NCBI GenBank assembly: GCA_963575645.1
Contig: OY754464.1
Span: forward strand, 2,356,001 to 2,420,000
Direction of reading: 5' to 3'
Source of the DNA: Xanthostigma xanthostigma
Lineage: Eukaryota; Arthropoda; Insecta; Raphidioptera; Raphidiidae
DNA: 64,000 bases
Shown here: positions 11,271 through 22,979 of the stretch, piece by piece
Numbering within the stretch: the stretch's first letter is position 1
Layout of the letters: each line of letters begins with the position of its first letter
The notes under the pieces: model-generated
What the model saw: the letters and a program-made list of their open reading frames with translations, nothing else
Databases searched by the model: none
What the model was told of the DNA's origin: nothing
Position numbers and translations under genes: made by a program

Positions 11271-11369
11271 AGTATTATGTGCGACCATTGATCGAAGGAG
11301 AATATTCCACTCGCGTGCATTTTACGCTCATGGAATCTTCTCCTTCTCTCACTAGTCGCACAATATACT
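11271..11369. repeat. 99-bp imperfect palindrome
   Basis: The left arm from AGTATTATGTGCGAC and the right arm to GTCGCACAATATACT pair through GAAGGAGAATATTCCA/TGGAATCTTCTCCTTC with a loop near 11310-11330. Probably the remains of a small palindromic MITE. Confidence 0.6.
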
Positions 11370-12769
11370 ATTATTTGAATAGTGGTTGAGCTCACAACGG
11401 GTAGAGCATGTCTTTACGAGTTCGTCGCGTACGATTTGTTTTGTTTGTGACGTCATCGCGCGAGTGTAGGCGCATGCGCGGGCTAGTCACGAAGTAGATA
11501 TATAGATAGTTTATTCATCATAGCCTCAAAACATAGCTTGAATATGACAAGTCACAATATACACAATGCAAGAAATTAAAACATAGAAAAAAAAATAGTA
11601 AGAAAGTGTCAATATATAGGTATATACAACTTATGAGATATAAAAATCGTCTAGTGAATAAAAACATTGCTCAATTAAATTTTTTTTAAAATACGCTTGA
11701 AGCTATTAAAGTCGTTGATGCGTCGAATTGCGTAAAGTTTAAAACACGTTTATCTGGGACGTTGATTGATACTAGGAGCTAAAGTGCGGATTTCAAGAAG
11801 GAAAAATAAAATTGGGAAAAGTGAGTTTTGGTCTTAACAAGACCCAACTCGTGTTCGAATGATAAAATGATTGTCTAGATTAGAATGTGGTGGCAGTAAC
11901 GTGCATGTGGTGGACGTAACGGATATTGTTATCTACAGACCTGGCATAATTAATGATTATTTAAAATTTACAGTTAAAATACTTTTTTTTACGAAACACG
12001 CAAAATAAATTTAGTTCTGATCATAAATGTTGATAAGTTGAATTTACATATAATTAAAACTAGAATAATAAAATTCAAGATAATTTGATTATTTATGTAT
12101 AATAATATACGTTTTCAAAACATTGGTTTATTTATTTAATTGAAACAAAGCTAGGTATATAAAAATGTAATTATTTTAAATAGTGTTTTTAATAGTCACG
12201 GCACTAATAACGCGAAACTAAACACAATAATATTGGAATTAAATTTTGTTGGTAAATGAAACGGTTTTAAAATATATATCATTAGAGAGCTAATATAATT
12301 CTAGGGGTAACACAATAAGTAAAGTGGTCAATACTACTAAAATTTTAGTACTGAATTAAAGAGATTTTGAGATCAAAGACATAAAGATGGTTGCAGATTA
12401 ATTCATTTTTAAACAGTTTTATTTAGTTTGACTGCGTATATTTGTTTATGCGTATATGTTTGTTTATAACTTGTTTCAAATCTTGCGACAGCTTTTTCAA
12501 TCCGAATGAGTTGAAATTTTGCATACGTATGTAGTTCTGATGACAATACAATATTATAATAACTAACTGACCGATCCGGCTTTCGTCCGGATGCAAATCG
12601 CACTTTTAATAAATACACTAAAAACTTAAAAATAAAATTAGGTAAAAAAATTTTCAAGCTAATAATTTAGAATTTCAAAAAAAATCTACTTATTTTTTTG
12701 CATTTCTTAACGCCTTACACCTTTAAAAATCAACTCCTAAAGTAACGATGCCCAGTTTGGTTCTTTTTT
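11370..12769. other. Intergenic, nothing recognised
   Basis: AT-rich DNA. I see no gene or repeat family; the 82-codon frame at 12409-12657 (minus) has no recognisable domain. Confidence 0.5.
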
Positions 12770-12901
12770 GTTAGGAGATCCACTATCGTTGATCCCTATT
12801 TTCATTTCATGGACCCTCAATTTTTTTTTCCGCTGACATGAATCCCTTGCAAGTTGTCGTCGACCCCTGGGGGTTGATATAGACCACTTTGGGAATCGCT
12901 G
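12770..12901 (-). mobile_element. hAT element end (fragment)
   Basis: On the minus strand it starts CAGCGATTCCCAAAGTGG (12901) and continues with ATCAACCCCCAGGGGTCGAC. This is the typical terminus of SPIN/Charlie-like hAT elements. The other end is absent, so this is a fragment. Confidence 0.6.
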
Positions 12902-13396
12902 CTCTAGAGTCTAGATTCTAGTTCCTTACAAAAGTGGCCAACTTAAAACGTTTTGCTGTAACTTGATTTATGTTTTCTTTTATTAATTACTTTTAATTAT
13001 TACAGTAATATATTATTAATATGTGACAGTTTTACTGTAATGTTGCCTCAGGCAATCAAACGTCGAGCATAGACGAATTGTTCAGCGTCGATAATCTACA
13101 ATCTCTCTCCCAAACGGCGAGCTGGAATTATTGTAACGCTTTCCACATAACGGTTATATTATATGAAAGGTAATCCACCAAAAAAATGTAGATACCTAAT
13201 CGCGATCGGCACGCGAGTTGGCATGACTCCGTGAAGCAAAATTAATACACTATATAAAAATTATGCTTTTGCGTCTACCATGTGCTCTCGGATTACACCA
13301 CCAATAGCCAGGGCTGCTTGGACCAAGTACCAATTCATATTCATTCAATGCACTGAACTTGCATACTGCTGAGGTGGTGAGATTGCTTCTTGAATA
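12902..13396. other. Spacer, nothing recognised
   Basis: No gene. It contains one occurrence (about 13083-13103) of a short word, AGCGTCGATAATCTACAATC, that recurs elsewhere in the window. Confidence 0.45.
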
Positions 13397-13766
13397 ATTG
13401 CACACGAGGCTAGAAACGCTGCTAGATTCTTTGCTAGATTTCTAGCGCTGGTTTTCTTGATTGCTGTTAAGTGCTCTCTTCACACGAGACGTCTCTTCAA
13501 GCTAGTTTTGTCTGGTGCACGCGCAGTGACAGTTCGAATATAAACACAGAGCAAAACGTGTCTGTTGTCTGACTCTGAACAGAATGCGACACCATGTTGG
13601 TTTGTGGGTGTCTGTTCAAATGCCCACGTGACAAAATACTACTTCCTGATTGGTTTTTGCTCATACCTAGCAGCAAATCTCGCACGGAAAATAGCCCTTG
13701 TTTGAATTTTAAAACCTATCTTGTGAGTTAGCAGGCCAGCCCGCAGTGACGTCATTTCTAGCTTCC
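13397..13766 (-). mobile_element. MITE A, copy 3 (truncated)
   Basis: Begins with CACACGAGGCTAGAAACG and follows the MITE A sequence on the minus strand, including the inverted CCAAT and CACGTG words (about 13618-13660). It stops after GTGACGTCATTTCTAGCTTC, where MITE B sequence takes over, so one end is missing. Confidence 0.65.
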
Positions 13767-13933
13767 TGCTTTAAAGTACAGTCGAGTACGCTATTGTCAA
13801 GTTGTTATTGTTATTTTAGTTTTGTTGAGTTGCGAGTTTGTAGTTTTTCAACAGACTGTACAAGCGCAAGCCTGCATTCGTATCTAATTTCCGAGCCTTT
13901 TGGATTCGTGGCGCGTATTGTATACCACGTTGT
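13767..13933 (+). mobile_element. MITE B fragment (3' half)
   Basis: Matches 21555-21690 and 30158-30300 (GCTTTAAAGTACAGTCGAGT through CCGAGCCTTTTGGATTCGTG). Only the right half and right inverted end are present; the join to MITE A at 13766 replaces the left half. Confidence 0.65.
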
Positions 13934-14423
13934 GTAACAGTTGGGCAACTGTTGCACAATACGAAAACGTCAGACCATTTGCATAACCCGATACGACCAT
14001 GTATGAATAAAAACCATTCTCGTGAGTGGAGACACTTGTATCCACAACAATGTCGTTCAGGTATCTATAATATCTATTCGGTGTTCAGTTTTAAACCTTT
14101 CTACCTGCATTTTATCCGCCGTGTCCGGGAACTGTTGACGTTTTATACCGGCGCAGAAGATTTTTCCCACGGCGATTTTAACAAAAACCTAGTCCGGCAC
14201 AAAGTACCGGTCGAAAGTACATCAATATTAAGGCAGAAAGTCTAACGTTTACTTATTGGTGGGATTACACGCACTGATGCGGGAAGTACGTACGTTCGAG
14301 CAGCAGTAAAGAAAAAATCACCTATCAACTGTTCGAATAAAATATGAAATTCAAAAACAATGCTAATTACTTCAGCTATTTATGACTCGTAGGTACTAAT
14401 AATACCTTTGACTGTCGCTTATA
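13934..14423. repeat. Unassigned block with dispersed repeat C, copy 2
   Basis: Positions 14213-14333 repeat the sequence at 64-194. The rest of the block lies between two inverted MITE B fragments and may be the body of a larger composite element. The 97-codon frame at 13952-14245 has no recognised domain. Confidence 0.4.
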
Positions 14424-14550
14424 GATACGCTCCACGATTCAAAAAGGCTCGGAGGTTATAGATGCGCATGCAGGCTTGCGCTTGTACAGTCTGTTGAAAA
14501 ACTACAAACTCGCAACTCAAAACTGAAATAGCAATAACAACTTGACATAT
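14424..14550 (-). mobile_element. MITE B fragment (inverted)
   Basis: Minus-strand copy of the MITE B 3' half (CCTGCATGCGCATC then CGAGCCTTTTTGAATCGTGG), inverted relative to 13767-13933. It ends at the left terminus of the Harbinger-like element. Confidence 0.6.
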
Positions 14551-14846
14551 GCCTGTTTACACTTTGATTAGTGTTTAGTGCGAGTGATTAGTGCAGGTGT
14601 TTAGTGATTAGTACTAAACACGTTTGGACCGCAATCGATTAGTGCGAGTGATTAGTGTTTAGCGAAGTAGAGTGATTAGAAGCGTATTCTATTTTATTGC
14701 GAGTAGCCTTGCCCCTCGTGCCTTCCTTCACCCCTCACTCGCAGCGTGCCTGCCACTAAACACGTTTGGACATACTTTTTGTTTAGCAAGTGTTTAGTGC
14801 TTGAAGGGACGCTAGTGTATATGCATGCAGTATTTCCGTTTTAATA

Positions 14847-14975
14847 ATGGCAAAGTGGACTGAAGATACAATCTGTAAATTTGTGGAAGAATATCTAAAA
14901 AATGAATGTCTTTACAATTGTAAAGACCCTAAATACAAAAATAAAGGAGCCCCTTTTTGGTGTGGCAAGTTCTAA
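14847..14975 (+). pseudogene. MADF-domain protein fragment (Harbinger accessory)
   Basis: ATG at 14847 opens 42 codons beginning MAKWTEDTICKFVEEYLKNE and then KYKNKGAP before TAA. The spacing of W, F, Y and the YKNK motif is that of the first helices of a MADF (Myb/SANT-like) domain, normally about 85 residues. It is therefore cut short after roughly 40 residues. In Harbinger elements this protein helps the transposase bind DNA in the nucleus. The surrounding inverted ends support a transposon origin. A host MADF gene exon is less likely, because no splice donor follows the conserved part. Confidence 0.5.
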
Positions 14976-15403
14976 TTTCATATGTTCTTCGATTTCAGAT
15001 ACCACCGCGTTTAATATTTCTTTAAGGTAAGAGTACGATAACTTGCTATGCAAAATATCCACTGGAAATTCACAATTATTGTTTTATATAACATATAACA
15101 GCGTTATTGGTCGTTTTAAGTGCGGAAAATTAATTTTTATAAATTAATTTAAAAAAATTAAATATGGTATAGTAAGTATATTATTTACTATAGCGATCGC
15201 TATCTTGTCTTATATAGTGATAAGAAAAGAGAAAGTTATATATACCTGTACCTATGATAAACAAAGATAGAAATATCAATTGGTTGGAATGAAATACAAT
15301 TGAACGTTCAGGGCAGAGTCGTATTTGGAAATTTTAATTTATAAAACGAATTTTAAATTTAAAACTCACATTTTCATGAAGATTGAAAACCACCGCTTTT
15401 TTT

Positions 15404-15627
15404 GATAAAGGGGTATGCGAATTGTCTCGCAGTGAAACGGGAAGGGGCAAATGTGGAGTTTTTAAAAAAACAATTCCGGGGTGAACGATAAACGGGTATG
15501 CGAATTGTAATTCTGGGGTGAACGATAAAGGAGTATGCGAATTGTCTCGCAGTGAAACGGGAAGGGGCAAATGTCGAGTTTTTAAAAAAACAATTCCGGG
15601 GTGAACGATAAACGGGTATGCGAATCT
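15404..15627. repeat. 120-bp tandem duplication
   Basis: The block GTATGCGAATTGTCTCGCAG occurs at 15413 and 15533, exactly 120 bases apart, with almost identical sequence through CAATTCCGGGGTGAACGATA. A third partial piece lies at 15494. The 106-codon minus frame over it is a product of the repeat. Confidence 0.8.
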
Positions 15628-16112
15628 AAATACGACCCTGCTTCCATAACACAATCGAAAGCTGCATTCAAAGTGAGATAGTTATACAATAATTCTACAC
15701 CAGTTGCTATGACGTGTATTTGTGATTTTTGATTGGTTAGATTCAAAAAATGACAGTGAAAGACGAAAAGTAGTTCCATTTTTTTCACGTATTTTTGAGG
15801 AAATTTGTGAATAATCCGCAAAGTTTTTTTTTTTGAACGTCAAAATTTAGCGTTTTCTATGACTTAAAAAAAAAAAATTTCAAAATTTGGTTGCATAGTG
15901 TGATCGTACTGGACCCTTTCTTTAATTATTTCCTGCAATTGCAAGCGCGATTGTTCGTCGATAGTTGTTGTCTGTTCGATGCCCGACAATTAACTGATTT
16001 TACTAAGCGCAACAGCTAAACAGTATTGGACACTACTCGCACTACTAATCACTCTCACTAATCACTAATCACTTATCACTTGCACTCGCACGAATCAAAG
16101 TGTAAACAAGGC

Positions 16113-16944
16113 TTATACAGGCAAGTAGTAGTCTCAGTTATAGAGGTCCATGAATGAAAAATATCTCTCTGTTATAGAGGTTTCTGTTTCTCACTTATAG
16201 AAGTTTTAGAGGGTTACTAAGATTGCTCCTGGCAATTATTCTCACTCGCTTATCCAGTTATCATCACCCAGGTTGATTGTATTTGAAATACTGTGAAAAT
16301 CTCAACCTTGCTAAAATGAGTTGACGCTTTTAACCCTACCAGTGCATATTTAGGAGTCGATTACTCCTAAAATTGGTGACGCAAAAATGTCTTAAGCTAC
16401 ATTCTAAAGTGTGTTATACCCGTGCCTAAATCAAATAACAAAAAAGGTTAGTGGCTCTTGGACTAGTAGTTACACAGTACATTGAACATTTATTATTATG
16501 CCAATCAACTTCAAACAAAAGAAAGAGACTAAAAATTAAATCCCTGTCTGCCGGGACTTGTAGTTAAACGATGTCATAATAACAGTTCCACGTTACATGT
16601 AACTAAGTGTTTCCGACATGTTTTCTTCCTTTTAGTCAAGAGTCATTTTGTGCAGTCGAGTTTTATCTATTTTTCTTCTTATGCATACATCTTTTGCAAA
16701 GGAAAATCTGAACACAATTTAAAATGTGCATTATAGGGACTAGGTATTTGCATTTCAGCTAAGTTGTAATCAAGTATTTTCCTTTGAAAAGTTTCAAAGC
16801 TTGTTTTGTAGTGTTGATTAAAAATTTTAAGTTTATTTCCAAGCGCAAAGTTTTAAATATCGTCTCCATTTTGCTTTTAATGTCGACGTTAATTATGTAA
16901 GAACACTCAGTTTTTTTTCTTGTGCACATTGGGTCCTCTTATTT
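16113..16944. other. Spacer, nothing recognised
   Basis: AT-rich sequence. The words AGTTATAGAGGT near 16138-16180 recall decayed pogo/Tigger ends, but too little remains to call one. Confidence 0.4.
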
Positions 16945-17158
16945 AACGGTTTGTCTTGACAGTTATTTAACCGTTTTTTCCGTTATTTAACGGTTTTTTA
17001 ACGTTATTTAACGTTTTTTTACCATTATTTATCGACTTGTTTCAATAGTTATTTAACGGCTTTTTGACCGTTATTTAACGGTTTGTTTTGACAGTTATAT
17101 AGCGGTTTGCTTTGACCGTTGTTTAACTGTTTTTTGACCGTTATTTAACGGTTTATTT
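16945..17158. repeat. Minisatellite of TTATTTAACGGTT units
   Basis: About a dozen copies of GTTATTTAACGGTTT and variants (GACCGTTATTTAACGG, GACAGTTATATAGCGG), some fused in pairs to give units of about 30 bases. The core AACNGTTATTTAACNGTT is partly self-complementary. Confidence 0.75.
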
Positions 17159-17168
17159 ATTATTAAGA

Positions 17169-17250
17169 TTAACGTGCGTACTAAATTAGTACGCATGTTA
17201 ATAAATGGGGGGGGGGCATTAGTACTACTAATGCCCCCCCCCCATTTATT
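17169..17250. repeat. Two nested hairpins, one with G10/C10 arms
   Basis: 17200-17250 is a perfect palindrome: 25-base arms AATAAAT, ten G, CATTAGTA around a single central C, then the complement with ten C. Overlapping its left edge, 17169-17201 is a second hairpin (TTAACGTGCGTACTA paired to TAGTACGCATGTTAA, one mismatch). A Helitron 3' end follows at once (17251-17287). Confidence 0.9.
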
Positions 17251-17287
17251 TTTTGGCACCAGGGTGAAGCCGGGCGGGATCGCTAGT
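17251..17287 (+). mobile_element. Helitron 3' end (fragment)
   Basis: GGTGAAGCCGGGCGGGATCG followed by CTAGT (17283-17287), the 3' terminus of the Helitron family seen whole at 17736-18091. Confidence 0.55.
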
Positions 17288-17735
17288 TATATATAAAAAA
17301 TCAATGTATATAAGAATAGGTTAGAGATTCGTCGGCATTTAGCACAGAAAAGAATCTCTAACGAGATTCTTCGATATTTATTTTTTATTTTTCATGATGT
17401 ACGGTTAAATTTTTTCAACTGTACTTCCATTTAAAGTAGAGATATCTACTATTTTTGTTGGAAATCTCAGACCGCAGATTTCACGCTATTACAATTCACT
17501 GTCCGCGTGCTTCTCTCAGTACTTTCGAATATAAATTTATTGCAGTAAAAGTCATTTTGGAGCAGATTCTTACAACTTTTATAAAGTTGCAATTCTGCAT
17601 TAAACTTCAATCGCTGCAAATAAAATAATCAATAAGTACCGAAAGAGCTACGTCACTACGTGTGATTTCTTTATAAAATTATTATATTAAAATTGAAATT
17701 TCAATAAAACTTTTGCAATAATATCTAATGATAAA
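17288..17735. other. Spacer, nothing recognised
   Basis: AT-rich sequence between two Helitron pieces with no feature I can name. Confidence 0.5.
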
Positions 17736-18091
17736 ACTATACTAATATATAAAGCTGAAGAGTTTGTTTGTTTGATTGTTTGTTTGGTTGAACGCGCTAA
17801 TCTCAGGAACTACTGGTTCGAATTGAAAAAAAATGGTTTTGTTGGATAGCCTATTTATCGAGGAAGGCTATAGGCTATATAGTATCACGCTACGACCAAT
17901 AGGAGCGGAGCATCAATGAAAAATGTTGCAAAATATAATTGAAAATTTATCCGTCCGACAAAAACTTTTGAACGGTAACTCCGATCATTATGGAATTTGG
18001 ACACAACATTCATCTTGGTAAACTAAGATGAATGTGCGTACTCATGTCCATCCCCCCCATTCGTTCTTTTGTACCCGGGTGAACCGCTAGT
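17736..18091 (+). mobile_element. Non-autonomous Helitron, short form
   Basis: Starts CTATACTAATATATAAAGC at the 5' end (the usual TC reads AC here). It contains TTATCGAGGAAGGCTATAGG and ACTTTTGAACGGTAACTCCG, and ends CCCGGGTGAACCGCTAGT with the CTAGT terminus. Other copies: 48246-48859, 49446-49605, 52195-52525, 54806-55426. This short form lacks the tRNA-like insert of two of them. Confidence 0.75.
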
Positions 18092-21000
18092 TATATATAA
18101 AATTTACAACTGACCAACAAACATTCATACTTTCACAAATTTTAGCTGAGCTAAACATATGAGAGATAATCCTAACAAACAAAGGACGAATTTCTTAGAA
18201 TCTTCGGTATACATGATGCCGACAACAATGCAACAAAATAACAAACAAGTACTGTTTATTGCTTACTGATGACGTATTGTTGTCGTTATTTAGAGTAGAT
18301 GTCTCTCGTTATTTAGAGTGTATCATTGTATGAGCAACAAGGTAAGAGACAAGAGTTAAGTAATTTCGATGTTTTAAGGAGTTTGTCGTTATATCGAGTG
18401 ACTGTAAATGGAATTTACCCTGTATTTTTGTGGCGAGCGGCAAATAGAACGACGTAGCGGCGGGAAAAACTCGAGATTGCCACTGGCGGTGAGTGTTTCA
18501 ATCGAATTTTATCCACAGAGAGTGAATGCAACTCTATATATTTGGCAGACCTGCATTCATCTAATATTCTCTTGAAAATGTAGATGCATAGAAATCTTTT
18601 ATGGATACAGGATAGACATTCAAATAAAGATAGAATCCTTTTATTGAAAATTTGCACCTGTTACCAAATATATTACATTTCTGTTCTCGAGCGTCTGTAA
18701 TCTACAATTTAATAATGTCACTAATTTGACATAATAATTCCATCAATTTTATTGATGGTGTATAAATAGCTATCGACGAACTTTATAAACGCTTATTAGT
18801 TCAGTTGAGTTGACGAGCGTCTATAACTTATTACAAGTGTTCATTTAACGAACAGTCTATTCAATTAGTGCTTTTTAAGTTGTTGTAACATATTAAGAAC
18901 GTAGTCTGGTGTTCGGGTTTTGAAAAAACGAATTTATTTTTTTTACATTTTTAGTAAGTATAATATATTGAGAAAATACTGTAATAGACTAAAATATTAA
19001 ATATTTACAAAGCTATAGCATATAGTCGAGAGCAGCAACGGTCTTACGGTAAGACTCTTACCTGGTCTTACCTCTCAATTGTTATCACGTTACCCTTATA
19101 CTCTCGCAGAGTAGAGCAAACAAATTAGCAGAAAACGATGCCTTTGAAGAAACGGAAGGTTTACTATACACCAGGCATAACTGATTAGTGTAAATATTCA
19201 TATTTATTTTTTTGTAAGAAATCTGAAATTAAAACTTTAAACGCGTTTTTCTCAAAACTACGTTTTTCTAAGCGGCGCGGGTGATTGAAACAATTGCATA
19301 CAACCGATTGCTTTCAGTTTTACACAGGGTATTCTACAAAACAATAGCTCCGTCCGGTACTAGAATTACTTAATTATAAAAATTATTTCTATTTTTTTAA
19401 CCGATTTTCAACGAAAAAATCACGATTTTCTCGTTGTTTTTTTTCTAAAACCCGCCATTTTGTTATTTATCAATAAAAATGTTTATTTCTAGTACGGGAT
19501 AGAGCCACAAGCCTACGAAACAATAACCAATTTAATTTTTATAATTCAGTTGACTCCAAGTGACGTTATCACCCGCGCTACCCACCTACCTCCACTTAAA
19601 ATTGTCTACTTTAGATTAAAAAAACAATTATAAAATGGCGTAAAATTAAGCAAAAAAAAATTTTTTGTCTTAGTTTACGATGTCAGTAAAAACATGTACC
19701 TAACAAAATTGAAAACATCGTACATTATTTTGATATTAAAAAAAATTTCTGAAATAACGGTTGAAAACGAGCCTGAACATAGGACTACATCCTTAAGTAG
19801 TTTGTATAAATCTGACATCAAAAATCGTAAGATACCTATTGTAATATTTTATGCAACCAAACCTATATGTATGTACTACGTTACTGTATAATATATAAAG
19901 CATTTTAAGTAAGGTAAAATAACTGATTTTTTACAAATTGCAAAAACCCATCAAGGGCGTAGATGGGGAGGGGGTAATTACACCCCCCCCCCCAGGATCA
20001 TAATAATAAAAAAATAAAACTAAAAATAATACTAATTTCTGCCTAAAAAAATAAAATTTAGAAACACTTCTTGAAAAATGAACATAATAATATGTAGTTC
20101 GTGTAGTGAATTAAATTGCAGTCGTTTGACAGTCACGTGTTTTTTTTTCAAAATATATTTTAAAACATGGTGATTGTTTGAACGAAAATAAAAAATGCAT
20201 TTTTTACAATTACTATGCAATTACTAGCTAATGGATTGCTATTGGCATTATCGTCCCTTTAGCTGTCATTTCAGTGTTTGATGATCATAATTTAAGTGTA
20301 TTGTGCTTGTTTTTAATTAATGTTGCTAATTAATACTGTGCTAATTGATGCAATTGGTGAGTTAATTTCCCAATTATTATTAGATTAATTGTTTTATTAA
20401 TTATTATGAAACACTGATTTAAACAAAACAAATTCTGTTTAAAGGTTCGTATATTTTCTTTTAATTACTCTATCTCGTTTAGTTTGGACACTACGGCCAT
20501 TGGAAGGTGTTTTGTGCTTTTCTGAAAACTATAAACGCATATAATTTCTAAAACAAAAGACATACAGACGTTTGTTTGTGTTCATTGGATTCAGCGTGTT
20601 TTTTTCTACAAGCATGATGATTTTGAAAAAGTTCCGACAGATTTCGGTTTTCGTCAAAAATCGCATTTTTTTAAAGGGGTATGCGATGCCTTGAAAAAAA
20701 TGCAAAATTCGAATTCTTTAATATGCTTTTGAAATTGAGAATGCTTACAGAAAAAATTACGCTGAATTCAATGAGCGTAAGCAAACTTCTGTATCTCTTT
20801 TAGTTTGGAAACTACGGCCATTCGAAGGTTTTTTAAAGAGGTATGCCTTGGGATCTCAAAACGAAAAAAAAATTGAAAAGTAAATTTTGACCTAAATTAG
20901 TAACATTCGCTTCTTGTGGGGTTGGAATGGTAACAAATATAAATTTTGAAGTGAATTTATAATTTGGAAGAAACATGAGAGGCGTCTTTATTTCCAAAAT

Positions 21001-21375
21001 GGTAAATGGTAGGGACCTGCGGATGAGCTCGTTGAATTCAGTGGCTCATTTTCTACTCCTCTACCGAATTTTGAAAGGAAGCGAGCAATTTCCCAGTTTT
21101 TTTTTTTTTTTTTGGAAAGATTAATTTATTTTTGATTCACTTACCTTTAATTATTTCTGATCGCATTCTTTAATCAAGTCTGGACATAAGTTACTTGAAT
21201 AAAATATGTCGACAGTCATGGAATATTTTCTTTAAATCGGGGAAGACAACACTGGCTTAATGGAAGCCTTCTTGCTTTATTTCCATCACGGTGGCCTCAG
21301 GAGTCGGAACAGTAAGTCTCAAGAGGAGAAGGTTGAAAAGTGTTTTGGCTTATGTTTGTTATTTAATCATCCATT
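18092..21375. other. Gene-poor AT-rich stretch
   Basis: No gene supported. Items seen: TATAAATA at 18761 and TATAAA at 18784, with a TCAGTT initiator-like word at 18801; a C13 run near 19982; a fragment of repeat J at about 20821-20944 (ending GGTTGGAATGGTAAC); and a partial duplication of ACTACGGCCATT at 20489 and 20811. The small frames here (for example 19694-19891) have no family signature. Confidence 0.45.
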
Positions 21376-21693
21376 ATAATACGCGGAACGGATCTAAAAG
21401 GTTCGGAAGTTAGTCTCAAACAGCGTCGCAAAGGCACATTTTAGAGCCACTGAGACTCCCACCACCTCCCAGCTACCTGCACGGAACGTGCGCTCGTCGG
21501 TGATTGGCCGTGATCGCTCGTTGCCTTTGTCACTTGTCGCTTTCCTGCTTTAAAGTACAGCCGAGTACGCTATTGTCAAATTGTTATTTTAGTTTTGTTA
21601 AGTTGCGAGTTTGTAGTTTTTCAACAGACTGTACAAGCGCAAGCCTGCATTCGCATCTACTTCCGAGCCTTTTAGATTCGTGGCGCGTATTAT
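21376..21693 (+). mobile_element. MITE B, full-length copy
   Basis: 318 bp with inverted ends ATAATACGCGGAACGGATCT and its complement ending GGCGCGTATTAT. Interior: CGTCGCAAAGGCACATTTTA, GCTTTAAAGTACAGCCGAGT. No coding capacity. The superfamily is unknown. A hAT end begins two bases after it. Confidence 0.75.
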
Positions 21694-21694
21694 A

Positions 21695-21990
21695 CAGGGG
21701 TGTCAGACTGATTTTTCTAAAGGGCCATTTATAAGATTTAGGGTGTGTTAGCGGGGCAGACTCTAAATTAAAAACTAAAACACGTACTAAATTAAAATCT
21801 TTATTTATTTAGCTTAAATCAATTTTCATCTAAAGGTAATAAATAAAGAGTAAATTATCTTGAGCTCGAGGATCAAGAAATTTTAAAAATACGTAGTGGT
21901 ATCGAATGCCCTCTAGAATCCTCACTGGATAGATTCTGGTCGCGGGCCGTATTGAGATGACTTGAGGGCAGGGTGCGGCCCGCGGGCCGT
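21695..21990 (+). mobile_element. hAT element remnant
   Basis: Opens CAGGGGTGTCAGACTG, a typical hAT (Charlie-like) terminus. It closes in the GC-rich GCGGCCCGCGGGCCGTGT segment that usually sits just inside the other end. The right terminus itself has decayed. Confidence 0.5.
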
Positions 21991-22979
21991 GTCTGTTAAA
22001 GTATATTTTAAACAATAGCCGCTGGGACATCGGAATATGTTTTGGACATTTTGCTTTCTCAGAAAAAAATAGTTCAGAAATGCTGGTCTGAAAAAAGAAA
22101 AACTGAAAATGTTTGGGAAATGTGTAAGGCCAGTCTAAAAGATAACAATAATAAATTATTTAAAATGTTTAATAATTTAAATATTTTAGATTTTTAACAT
22201 CGTTTCTTTCTTAATAATTTTATTCTTAACAATAAAATACTTTGACAAATATAATACTAATTACATATAAAATCGAGCTATTTTTCACAACAATCGGGCT
22301 CATCTTTGTTGTGAAAAATTCCAGCACAAAAAAAAATCATAATCTATCCTTTGAACACAACAAAAACACGTCACTTATCAGTGATCAACAATTTTGGCAA
22401 CGAAGAATGGGCTCATATTTTTTATTCAAAACTCTGCAGCGATAACGTCATCAAACTGAATACTTCCGCGAAGACTTAACAGATGTCGCAACAATCGCTC
22501 AACCGTCCGTTGGTAAAATTTAGTTCAACATGAAAAACAAGAATAGAAAATGACTTTTTTAACACATTTAGTACGTTGCAATATCAATAATCTTTGGAAT
22601 GATTGTAATTTAAAATTAAACAGACTACCTATAACTATTATTACATACTTACTTGTTATAATTGCATAATTTTTGAAATTTCTTAACATAATATTTACAT
22701 ACATTTTAAAATGTTTTTTTTATTTATAATATACTACATCAAAGAGATTTGTATTTACACTACAAAGAAGCATTTTCGTAAAAAATATATAACTATATAC
22801 AAATTATTGTAGAACTAATTAAGTACATAATATATCGCATTTGTTTCTAATTAATAAATTGGGAAAAGTTTCACTCAGCTAGCGACGGATTTTTCTTATC
22901 TGTTTCAAACGAAAGCCTATTTATTCAAAGAGACTGAACCGGTTTCTAAAAAAAAGTGCGTGTAACCTTTACGCGCGAC
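21991..22979. other. AT-rich stretch, nothing recognised
   Basis: Very AT-rich; no gene, RNA or repeat family recognised. Confidence 0.5.

Larger units (their letters stand above)
14551..16112 (+). mobile_element. Harbinger-like DNA transposon remnant
   Basis: Left end GCCTGTTTACACTTTGATTA and right end CGAATCAAAGTGTAAACAAG then GC are inverted repeats. Just inside both ends are clusters of GTGATTAGTG/CACTAATCAC, typical subterminal repeats. The interior keeps the first 42 codons of a MADF-domain protein (14847-14975), the kind of DNA-binding partner encoded by PIF/Harbinger elements. The DDE transposase is not found. Age: old. Confidence 0.5.

Noticed and set aside
15334-15654. 106-codon minus-strand ORF with internal protein repeat
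   Set aside because: The repeat is just the 120-bp DNA duplication, which is a multiple of three; no domain.
16945-17158. Telomere-like repeat
   Set aside because: The unit TTATTTAACGGTT is not the insect TTAGG repeat and is partly inverted.
17812-17824. Box B-like GGTTCGAATTG in every common Helitron copy
   Set aside because: No A box at the proper distance; it is part of the conserved Helitron 5' region.
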